This document shows, one piece after another, positions 54,432 to 62,363 of a DNA stretch of 64,000 nucleotides. Every line of letters begins with the position of its first letter. The stretch's first letter is position 1. The translations under genes were made by a program, and so were the position numbers. The notes under the pieces were generated by a model. The model made no database searches and was not told the origin of the DNA. It saw only the letters and a list, made by a program, of their open reading frames with translations. Origin of the DNA: Streptomyces dysideae (GTDB lineage Bacteria; Actinomycetota; Actinomycetes; Streptomycetales; Streptomycetaceae). The stretch is from the NCBI RefSeq assembly GCF_001514305.1, contig NZ_KQ949093.1:124001-188000 (forward strand). The letters run 5' to 3'.

Positions 54432-56510
54432 ATGCGTAATCCAGCGAGCACCACATCCGCCGGGCGCCGGGCAACTCGCCGTGCCATGCGTGCGCTTGCC
54501 CCCGGTCTCGCTCTCGCCCTCGGCGCGGCGGCCGTGCCCGCCGAAGCCGCCTCCGCGGTACCGCCCGAATGCGTTGCCCTCCGGCCGGGCGGACCGGTGC
54601 AGGTCACCCCGGACTGCGTCGACCCGCTGTACGCCCATCCCGTGATCGACAAGCAGCAGGACCTCACCTCCCCGGTGGCGCACCGGCGGGTGTCCGGTCA
54701 CTTCGAGGGCACTGGTGTGAAGTTCACGTTCTACCTGCCCCCGGCCGCACAGTGGAAGGGGCGCTACTTCCAGTACACGTACCCGCTGTCCGACGAGAGC
54801 GCCCTGGACCGAACCATTGCCTTCGGTGCCGCAAGCGGTGGATACACCGTGCAGGTCAGTGGCACAGTGGGGTACCGGCACGCCGCCGCGGCGGCCAAGT
54901 TCTCCGAACAGGTCGCCGCGGACTACTACCGTTCCGGCTCCAGGCGCATCCACGGCTACCTCTACGGACCGTCCGGCGGTTCCTTCCAGACGATCGGGGC
55001 GATGGAGAACACTTCTGGCGTGTGGGACGGCGCCGTTCCGATAGTCGTCGGTGTGCCCACTTCCATCCCGGTCAACTTCTTCGTCCGGGCCCAGGCACGC
55101 ATGGTCCTGCGTGACGTGGCCGGGAAGATCGCGGACGCGGTCCGCCCCGGCGGCTCCGGCGACCCGTACGCCGGTCTCACCACGGCGCAGGCCGCGATGC
55201 TGCGCGAGGCGACGAGCCTGGGCGTACCGCTGAAGGCCTGGCAGGACCCCGACTACGTGCTGGGCCTGAACGCCCCCGACGGGCTGCTCGGGTTCGGCGC
55301 CGTGGTCCGCCAGATGGACCCGTCGTACGCCACCGACTTCTGGACCAAGCCGGGTTACCTCGGAACCGAGCAGTCAGAACTCGGCGACATCGTCCGCGCG
55401 GCACTGATCGACGCGAAGCCGACGATCGCACAGGTGGAGACCGACGAGGACGGTAGGCCGACGAGCCTCACGCTGTCCGGTCTGCCCGCCCTGACCAGCA
55501 CCCTCGGACTGGACTTCGCCGCCCTGGCGACGGACGGCACGACGCGGGTGGGCGACCTGGCCGGCACCCTCGACGCGGCCACCGGCGTCTTCACCGTCGG
55601 CAGCGGCAACTCCGCCGAGGTGCTGTCGGCGCTCAAGGCCGGGGCGCGGGTTCATGCCGACAATCGCTGGTTCACCGCCTTGCCGTCGTACTACCGTCAC
55701 CAGGTCCCGCCGCCCGAGGAGGGCTACACCGCCTTCGACGTGCTCCGCGACGCGGACGGGACTCCGCTGTACCCACAGCGGGCGCTGCGCATCGGTCCGC
55801 GGATCGCCAGCAGTACCAGCGGTGGAGGCACCTATACCGGCAAAGTCAACGGCAAGGTCGTAGTGGTGGACAATCTCGTCGACTCCGACGCCTACCCGTG
55901 GCACGCCGACTGGTACGCCCAGCGGGTGCGTTCCGCCCTGGGAGCGGAGGAGTTCGCGAACCGCTTCCGGCTGTACTACAACGACAACGCCGACCACCTT
56001 GAGGGCCCGGTCACCGGGAGCAAGGCGAGCCGGATCGTGTCGTACGACCCGATCGTCGAGCAGGCGTTGCGCGACGTGGCGGCGTGGGCCGAGCGCGGAG
56101 TGGCCCCGCCGTCGTCGACTCGCTACGACGTGACCGACGGTCAGGTCACCGTTCCCACGCGAGCCGCGCAGCGGCGAGGCATCCAGCCGGTCGTGGACCT
56201 GAAGGTCCGCGGCGGCGACGAGGCGCACGTGAGCACCAGAGACCAGGTGACCTTCGCTGCCCTGGCCCAGGCACCCCCGGGGGCCGGCCGGATAGTGTCG
56301 GCGTCCTGGGACTTCACCGGCGCCGGCACCTACACCCCGGCGCGGCTCGGCACACCCGCGTCCACCGCCTTCGTCAATACCACCCACCGGTTCACGAAGC
56401 CCGGTACGTACTACGTGACGCTGAAGGCGTCGTCGTCCCGGCACGGCGCCGTGGGCCCCTACGCACAGGTCGAGAACCTGAACCGCGTGCGCGTGGTCGT
56501 GCACCCGTAA
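54432..56510 (+). CDS. Exported alpha/beta-fold esterase-like protein with C-terminal PKD domain
   Basis: 692 residues. A basic N-terminus and hydrophobic core ending 'AAAVPAEAASA' form a secretion signal (twin-Arg pairs 'GRRATRRAM' allow Tat). The body has a serine-hydrolase elbow 'LYGPSGGSFQTIG' and a late acidic/His stretch 'LYYNDNADHLEGP', distantly like tannase/feruloyl esterases; residues about 600-690 are PKD-like ('ASWDFTGAGTYTPARLG', 'THRFTKPGTYYVTL'). AAGGAG precedes the ATG. Apart from the binding lipoprotein it is the only exported product of either glycan operon. The activity is inferred. Confidence 0.72.
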   Translation: MRNPASTTSAGRRATRRAMRALAPGLALALGAAAVPAEAASAVPPECVALRPGGPVQVTPDCVDPLYAHPVIDKQQDLTSPVAHRRVSGHFEGTGVKFTFYLPPAAQWKGRYFQYTYPLSDESALDRTIAFGAASGGYTVQVSGTVGYRHAAAAAKFSEQVAADYYRSGSRRIHGYLYGPSGGSFQTIGAMENTSGVWDGAVPIVVGVPTSIPVNFFVRAQARMVLRDVAGKIADAVRPGGSGDPYAGLTTAQAAMLREATSLGVPLKAWQDPDYVLGLNAPDGLLGFGAVVRQMDPSYATDFWTKPGYLGTEQSELGDIVRAALIDAKPTIAQVETDEDGRPTSLTLSGLPALTSTLGLDFAALATDGTTRVGDLAGTLDAATGVFTVGSGNSAEVLSALKAGARVHADNRWFTALPSYYRHQVPPPEEGYTAFDVLRDADGTPLYPQRALRIGPRIASSTSGGGTYTGKVNGKVVVVDNLVDSDAYPWHADWYAQRVRSALGAEEFANRFRLYYNDNADHLEGPVTGSKASRIVSYDPIVEQALRDVAAWAERGVAPPSSTRYDVTDGQVTVPTRAAQRRGIQPVVDLKVRGGDEAHVSTRDQVTFAALAQAPPGAGRIVSASWDFTGAGTYTPARLGTPASTAFVNTTHRFTKPGTYYVTLKASSSRHGAVGPYAQVENLNRVRVVVHP

Positions 56511-56587
56511 CAACCCTTGAGAAACGCCGGAGGACGGCGCGTGACAGACAGACCGTCCCTGGCCCAGCTCCGACTGGAGAACACCTC

Positions 56588-56608
56588 ATGCTCACGGCGG
56601 CAGTCTGA
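56588..56608 (+). CDS. Possible 6-residue leader peptide (MLTAAV)
   Basis: ATG 56588 has GGAG 8 bases upstream, the best ribosome site in this gap, and its TGA overlaps the ATG of the next gene (TGATG). The frame differs from that gene. It may load ribosomes for coupled translation of the GH43-like gene, whose own start lacks a good site. Confidence 0.35.
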   Translation: MLTAAV

Positions 56609-57645
56609 TGCGCACCTCGATCACACCGGGCCAGGTCTGGCTCGACACGGACGGCAAGCGGATCCACGCCCACGGCGGCTCGATCCTGGAGATCGACGGC
56701 ACCTTCTACTGGTACGGCGAGAACAAGGAGCGCTCGGCGCCGGGCAGTGGGATCTGGCACTGGGGAGTGCGCTGCTACTCCTCCTCCGACCTCTACAACT
56801 GGACTGACCGCGGCCTGATCATCCCGCCCGAGCCCGACGACCCGGCCTCGCCCCTGCACCCCGCGACGTCGATGGACCGCCCGCACATCCTGCGCCACCC
56901 CGACACGGGCCGTTACGTGTGCTGGATCAAGGTCATGTCGCCGGTCGGCCAGCGGTCGACCGTCCTGGTCGCCGACGACATCCTCGGCCCCTACCGCGTG
57001 GTGCGCCAGGACTTCAAGCCGCTGGGCATGAACGCCGGCGACTTCGACCTCGTCCTCGACCCGACCGACGGCAAGGGCTATCACTACTTCGAGCGCGTGC
57101 ACAGCGAGCTGATCTGCGCGGACCTCACACCCGACCTCACCGACGTCACGGGTTACTACTCCACGCACTTCCCGCTCGTACAGCCCCCGTACGTCCGGGA
57201 GGCACCGGCCTACTTCACCCGCGACGGCCTGCACTACCTGGTCACATCGGGCACCACGGGGTACTACCCGAATCCGTCCATGGTCGCCGTCGCACCCAGC
57301 TACCACGGCCCCTGGCGGGAACTGAACGACCCTCATCCCGACGACCCGACCCGCAGCTCCTACCAGTCTCAGATCAGCTGCGTGTTCCGGCACCCCCACA
57401 AGCAGGACCTCTACATCGCGCTCGCGGACCGGTGGCTGCCCCGCTACGGCGCCTCCAGCGAGGCGGCCGTCGCGATGCACGCGGAACGCTTCCGCCCCAT
57501 GGGCGGCCACAAGCCCGGACCGTGGTCCGAACTCACGGAGATCGACACGTCGATCGCCGACTACGTCTGGCTGCCTTTCCGGTTCGAGGGAGAACGCGCC
57601 ATCCTCGACTGGCACGACGAGTGGCGCATCGAGGACTACGCATGA
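56608..57645 (+). CDS. GH43-like five-bladed propeller glycosidase
   Basis: 345 residues. Opening 'IHAHGGSILEIDGTFYWYGE' and later 'FDLVLDPTDGKGYHYFERVH' and 'REAPAYFTRDGLHYLVTS' resemble GH43 subfamily 34-like enzymes, with Asp and Glu at plausible active-site positions. No signal peptide. Overlaps the GH3 start by ATGA. Linkage unknown; beta-galactose or arabinose removal is plausible. Confidence 0.82.
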   Translation: MRTSITPGQVWLDTDGKRIHAHGGSILEIDGTFYWYGENKERSAPGSGIWHWGVRCYSSSDLYNWTDRGLIIPPEPDDPASPLHPATSMDRPHILRHPDTGRYVCWIKVMSPVGQRSTVLVADDILGPYRVVRQDFKPLGMNAGDFDLVLDPTDGKGYHYFERVHSELICADLTPDLTDVTGYYSTHFPLVQPPYVREAPAYFTRDGLHYLVTSGTTGYYPNPSMVAVAPSYHGPWRELNDPHPDDPTRSSYQSQISCVFRHPHKQDLYIALADRWLPRYGASSEAAVAMHAERFRPMGGHKPGPWSELTEIDTSIADYVWLPFRFEGERAILDWHDEWRIEDYA

Positions 57646-60071
57646 CCAGCACCACCACCGGCACCTGGCGCGATGAGCGGCTCGCCCCGGACGACCGCGC
57701 CGACCTCCTGCTGAAGGAGATGACGACGGCCGAGAAATGCCACCAGCTCACCGCTCGCATGTCGTGGTACCTGGTGAAGCCGGACGGCAGCGACGCGCCC
57801 GACGCCGACGAGGTGCTGCGCCATCCGCCCGGTCACATCGCCCAGCTCATCCTCGACGATCCGGCGCAGCTCGCCGCCATGACCGGCACGATCCAGCACA
57901 GGATCATCAGCCGCGGCCGGCTCGGCATCCCGGCGATCTTCCATGCCGAGGCACTGAGCGGATTCCTGGCCGGCGGGCACATGGTGTTCCCCTCCGGAAC
58001 CGGGCTGGCTGCCGGATGGAGCCCGGACCTGGTCGAGCAGATGTCCGACCTGATCCGCCGTCAGATGCGCCGGACCGGGCTGACGCACGCCCTCTCGCCG
58101 GTGCTCGACGTGGCCCTCGACCCCCGGTGGGGCCGCGTCCACGAGACCTTCGGCGAGGACCCGTACCTCTGCGCCGCGTTGGGCGTGGCCTATGTACGCG
58201 GACTGCAGGGACAGGATCTCTCGAAGGGGGTTATGGCGACAGGCAAGCACTTCCTGGGCTACGCGGTGACCGCCGGCGGCATCAACACCGCGGGCTTCGA
58301 GTCCGGTGCGCGCCGCACCCGGGACCTGTTCGCGTACCCATTCGAGGCCGCCATCCGTATGGCCGGGCTGCGGTCGGTCATGAACTCCTACTCCGACGTC
58401 GACGATGTGCCGGCCGGGGCATCGCCGGAGGTCCTGAAGGACCTGCTGCGGGACGCCCTGGGGTTCGACGGCTTCGTCTCCTCCGACTATGGCACCCTGG
58501 ACCACCTCGTAGGGCGGCAGCGGGTGGCGGCGGACGAGGCGGCGGCCGGCCGGCTGGCCATCGAGGCCGGACTTGACGTCGAGATGCCCAATCCCTCCGG
58601 ATACGGGGACCTGCTTGCGGCGGAGGTCGAGCGCGGCGCGGTCGATCACCGCCACATCGACGAGGCCGTACGCCGGGTGCTGCGCGCCAAGTTCGAGGTG
58701 GGGCTCTTCGAACACCCCTACCCGACCGAGAGGATCGACGTGGCGGCTGCCGCCGCCGAGGGTGGCGAGCTGTCGCAGGACCTCGCCCGGCGATCCATCG
58801 TGCTGGGCAAGAACGACGGCATCCTCCCGCTGGCGCCCGGGCGCCTCGACGTCGCCGTCATCGGTCCGCACGCCGACGCCCCGTCCCTGCAGTTCCCGAC
58901 GTACACCTACGCATCCTGGCGGGAGGCCAACGACGCGATCATCCGCGGGGAGCTCGGCACCATGAATGGTGCGGAGGACGTGGTAACCGCCTGGTACGAC
59001 ACGCTCTTCACGCCTCAGGACCCGCACACCCTGGTGGGGGAGCGGTACGGTGCGTGCTCGCTCGCCGCCGAGATCGGTGAGCGAGCGCGCACCGTGGTCA
59101 CCGAGCCCGGGAGTGCCCTAACGCGAGAGCTGGGTGACGAGGCGATCGAGCGTGCCGTGGCGGCGGCGCGGGACGCGGACGTCGTGGTGCTGGCGCTCGG
59201 CGGGGCCAGCCTGTGGTTCACCGGGGAGCGGACCGAGGGTGAGGCCAGCGACACCGCCGACATCACACTGCCGGCCGCCCAGATCCGCCTGGCAGAGGCG
59301 GTGGCGGCGACAGGGACGCCGCTGGTCGTCGTGCTCGTGCAGGGGCGAGCGTACGCGCTGCCGCAGGTCGTGCAGGAGGCAGCCGCGATCGTGGTGGCAC
59401 CGTACGCCGGACCGTTCGGCACGCGATCGATCACGGACGTGCTCTTCGGGGTGGTGAACCCCTCGGGGAAGCTGCCCTACAGCCTCCCCCGGCACAGCGG
59501 CCAGATCCCCGTCTACCACCACCAGAAAGCGGGCTCGGGGTACCGGGGCCCACTGCCCCCCGGCGTGTCCAACCACTACCTCGACATGACGGCCACTCCA
59601 CTGTGGCCGTTCGCGCACGGCCTGAGTTACACCACGTTCGCGGTGAGCGACCTGGACTGCGGACCGGACATCGACGCCCGGGGCACGGCACGGGTCGGTG
59701 CCACCGTCGAGAACACCGGTGACCGGGACGGCGCCACGGTGGTCCAGCTCTACCTGCGCGTGAACACCACCACGGTCACCCGTCCCGCCCAGCAGCTCGG
59801 CGGTTTCGCGCGGGTGGAGCTGGCCGCGGGGGAGCGGCGCCGGGTCACGTTCGAAGTGGACGCCACGCAGCTCGCCTACACCAATCTGGCGCGGGACGTC
59901 GCGGTGGAGCCTGCGCGTGTGGACGTGTTCATCGGCTTCGACTCCGACGACCGGTCGCTGGAGGGCTCGTTCGAAGTGGTCGGGGCGCCGCGGATCGTCT
60001 CAGGCGCGGAGCGCTCGTTCCTGTCCACGACTGTCGTGGACACGGTGAACGGGCCTGGAGGCGGCGTGTAG
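57642..60071 (+). CDS. Glycoside hydrolase family 3 beta-glycosidase
   Basis: 809 residues: GH3 N-terminal barrel, C-terminal alpha/beta domain and fibronectin-III-like tail. Nucleophile Asp282 in 'GFVSSDYGTLDHL' (Tyr where Trp is common); 'KHFLGYAVTAGG' and 'HALSPVLDVALDPRWGR' are substrate-binding blocks. No signal peptide. Last gene of the operon. Beta-glucosidase or beta-xylosidase; not decidable by eye. Confidence 0.92.
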   Translation: MTSTTTGTWRDERLAPDDRADLLLKEMTTAEKCHQLTARMSWYLVKPDGSDAPDADEVLRHPPGHIAQLILDDPAQLAAMTGTIQHRIISRGRLGIPAIFHAEALSGFLAGGHMVFPSGTGLAAGWSPDLVEQMSDLIRRQMRRTGLTHALSPVLDVALDPRWGRVHETFGEDPYLCAALGVAYVRGLQGQDLSKGVMATGKHFLGYAVTAGGINTAGFESGARRTRDLFAYPFEAAIRMAGLRSVMNSYSDVDDVPAGASPEVLKDLLRDALGFDGFVSSDYGTLDHLVGRQRVAADEAAAGRLAIEAGLDVEMPNPSGYGDLLAAEVERGAVDHRHIDEAVRRVLRAKFEVGLFEHPYPTERIDVAAAAAEGGELSQDLARRSIVLGKNDGILPLAPGRLDVAVIGPHADAPSLQFPTYTYASWREANDAIIRGELGTMNGAEDVVTAWYDTLFTPQDPHTLVGERYGACSLAAEIGERARTVVTEPGSALTRELGDEAIERAVAAARDADVVVLALGGASLWFTGERTEGEASDTADITLPAAQIRLAEAVAATGTPLVVVLVQGRAYALPQVVQEAAAIVVAPYAGPFGTRSITDVLFGVVNPSGKLPYSLPRHSGQIPVYHHQKAGSGYRGPLPPGVSNHYLDMTATPLWPFAHGLSYTTFAVSDLDCGPDIDARGTARVGATVENTGDRDGATVVQLYLRVNTTTVTRPAQQLGGFARVELAAGERRRVTFEVDATQLAYTNLARDVAVEPARVDVFIGFDSDDRSLEGSFEVVGAPRIVSGAERSFLSTTVVDTVNGPGGGV

Positions 60072-60094
60072 AGGCGATCAATTTCCCCGTGGCA

Positions 60095-60947
60095 ACGAAG
60101 CAGCTGTCGAGGGCCGCCGGTGCTGGTCATGGTCGCGGGCTACTCGCGGTGGATTACCGCGCGGATGCTGCCCTCCAGGTCGGCGGCCGACCTGATCGCC
60201 GGACGCTGGCGGCTGCTGACCGAGCTGGGCGCCGTCCCACGGGTGCTGGTCTGGGACAACGAGGGAGCCGTCGGTTCCTGGCGGTCCGGCGGACCTCAAC
60301 TGACCGATGAATTCGCCGCGTTCGCCGGACTGCTGGGCATCAAGTTCCTGCTCTGCAAGCCACGGGATCCAGAAGCCAAGGGCCTGGTCGAACGGGCCAA
60401 CGGCTATCTCGAGACGTCGTTCCTGCCCGGACGGGTGTTCACCTCGCCGGCGGACTTCAACATCCAGCTCGCCGACTGGCTGACCAGGGCCAACCGGCGC
60501 AACCACCGCACCTTGCAGGCCCGCCCGGCGGACCGCCTGGAAGCGGACCGCTCCCGCATGCTCGCCCTGCCGCCGATCGCCCCGCCCGGCTGGCGGAAGG
60601 CATCCCTGCGGCTGCCCCGGGACCACTACGTCCGCCTGGACACCTGCGACTACTCGGTGCATCCGCTGGCCGTCGGCCGTCGCATCGAGGTCGCCGCCGA
60701 CCTGGACCAGGTCCTGGTGACCTGCGACGGCGTCGAGGTCGCCCGCCATGCCCGCAGCTGGGCTCGCCACCAGACCATCACCGACCCGGACCACGCGGCC
60801 GCTGCCGCGGCCGCCCGCAAGGCGGCCACCGGCACGAAACCGTCTCCGGTGGACGTGACGGAAGTCGAGGAACGGTCGCTGGACACCTACGACCGGATCT
60901 TCGGCGTCATCGACGGCGGGCTGAGCACGGGTGAAGGGGCAGCGTGA
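60095..60947 (+). mobile_element. IS21-family istA, C-terminal fragment
   Basis: In frame from about 60114: 'MVAGYSRWITARMLPSRSAA', second Asp in 'VLVWDNEGAV', Glu in 'EAKGLVERANGYLE', then the istA C-terminal domain to TGA 60947. The N-terminal HTH half and first Asp are missing. It overlaps istB by TGATG. Confidence 0.85.
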
Positions 60948-61312
60948 TGAGCACGAAGAACGGCACGAACCAGGCGAGGACCAGCCGCGACGTCGGCTCC
61001 GAACTGATCTATCTGACCAAGGTGTTGAAGGCCCCGGCCCTGCGGGATGCGGCGGCCCGGCTCGCCGAGCGGGCTCGCGATGAGGGCTGGAGCCACGAGG
61101 AGTATCTCGCCGCCTGCCTGCAGCGGGAGGTCGCCGCCCGCGACTCCCACGGCGCCGAGGGCCGCATCCGGGCGGCTCGATTCCCCTCCCGCAAGTCGCT
61201 GGAGGACTTCGACTTCGACCACCAGCGGTCCGTGAAACGCGAGGTCATCGCGCATCTGGGGACGCTGGACTTCGTCGTCGGGAAGGAGAACGTGATCTTC
61301 CTTGGGCCCGGC
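60947..61312 (+). pseudogene. IS21-family istB, N-terminal fragment
   Basis: About 120 residues of the IstB helper ATPase ('DVGSELIYLTKVLKAPALRD', 'SLEDFDFDHQRSVKREVIAH') ending inside Walker A: 'ENVIFLGP' is followed by unrelated codons. Truncated, hence inactive. Confidence 0.85.
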
Positions 61313-61419
61313 GTTATCGATGGTTCGGTTCGAGATTCGGCATGTTGCCGCTGGGTGGGACCTTCATGAGATCGATGTGACGTGGCTGCGATGTCAGTGC
61401 AGCCTCGTATGTTGGCCGG

Positions 61420-61944
61420 ATGATTCAGAAGGACGTCGATGAGCGAGCCGTCGAAGCGGCAGTGAACGATGCTGAACAGGCGGTAGCCGAGTTCGACGAG
61501 GCCTGCCGGTGGCTGGCTGCTGCCCGGCAGGGACCCATGGAGCCTCTTGGGGCCGAGGTCTGGGTGTTCGACAAGGATCTTGCCCGGGTGGTGTTGGTGA
61601 AGCACCGTTGGCGGGGTTGGGTTCCTCCGGGCGGGAAGGTGGAGGCCGGGGAGACACCGCGTGAGGGTGCGACCCGAGAGCTTGTCGAGGAGACGGGCCT
61701 TCGGGCGGAACTGCTGCCCGAGCCGGCAGCAGTTGCGGTTCGCTCTTATCACCCGGACCGGCCGGTCACGCTCGGGCTGTCGTATGCCGCCGTCGTTGAT
61801 GCAGCGGCCTCGTTTGTCCCGGAGGCTGGGCAGCCGGTGGCTTGGAAGAGGTTGGACGAGGGCTGGGCGAGCTGTTTTCCCGACGATCTATCCCGAATCC
61901 GTCAGCATGCCGCATGGTTGGCCGATCGGGTGGGCCGTCACTGA
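61420..61944 (+). CDS. NUDIX hydrolase
   Basis: 174 residues. The Nudix box runs from 'GGKVEAGETPREGATRELV' into 'EETGL' (about 88-110) and is intact, with all metal-binding Glu. The first 45 residues are a helical extension. It hydrolyses a nucleoside-diphosphate-linked substrate. It converges on the recombinase cassette with a 7-base overlap and may be a passenger gene. Confidence 0.88.
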   Translation: MIQKDVDERAVEAAVNDAEQAVAEFDEACRWLAAARQGPMEPLGAEVWVFDKDLARVVLVKHRWRGWVPPGGKVEAGETPREGATRELVEETGLRAELLPEPAAVAVRSYHPDRPVTLGLSYAAVVDAAASFVPEAGQPVAWKRLDEGWASCFPDDLSRIRQHAAWLADRVGRH

Positions 61945-62363
61945 GGGACTGCTGCGACACCTCCGCGGCGGGCGAGTTCGCGGCGGAGGTCGAGATTCTC
62001 GCCGTGGGCTTGTTCGAGCGCGTCCCGCAGAGCCTGTACTTCTTCTCGGTGCCGCTTCTTCAGACGGGTGATCTGGCTGGTCAGCGCGAGGACGAGGGTG
62101 CCCTGCTCGTCGGCCGCAGGCGCCGGTGCGGGAACGGGCCGGGCCTGGGCCCGTAGCCGTTCGATGCGCCCTCGCAGGTCGGGGTGGTTATAGAGGAAGG
62201 CGTGAGAGACGGCGGCCTCGCGCTGGACGGCCTGGAAGGTGATCGGCTCACCGCGTTTGACCAGGGTGCGGATCGCCTTCTCCGCCGCCTCCGTCTTAGC
62301 CTGCGACTTCGCCTGCGCAGCGGCGGCGAGGGTCTGGGTGCGCTTGGTGCGGGCGTCGGTCAT
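61938..62363 (-). CDS. DUF6262 / TnpC-like transposition protein
   Basis: 141 residues: a basic, Ala-rich N-terminus, an HTH-like 'EPITFQAVQREAAVSHAFLY' and a coiled-coil tail 'LTSQITRLKKRHREEVQALR'. It overlaps the recombinase stop by ATGA, as TnpC follows TnpB in Tn554-type transposons. Probably a DNA-binding accessory factor. Confidence 0.8.
   Translation of the reverse strand: MTDARTKRTQTLAAAAQAKSQAKTEAAEKAIRTLVKRGEPITFQAVQREAAVSHAFLYNHPDLRGRIERLRAQARPVPAPAPAADEQGTLVLALTSQITRLKKRHREEVQALRDALEQAHGENLDLRRELARRGGVAAVPQ

Noticed and set aside
51489..54953. A 1154-codon open frame on the minus strand opposite the rhamnosidase and esterase genes
   Set aside because: Arg/Gly/Pro-rich shadow typical of high-GC DNA; no domain, and the plus strand carries clear GH78 motifs.
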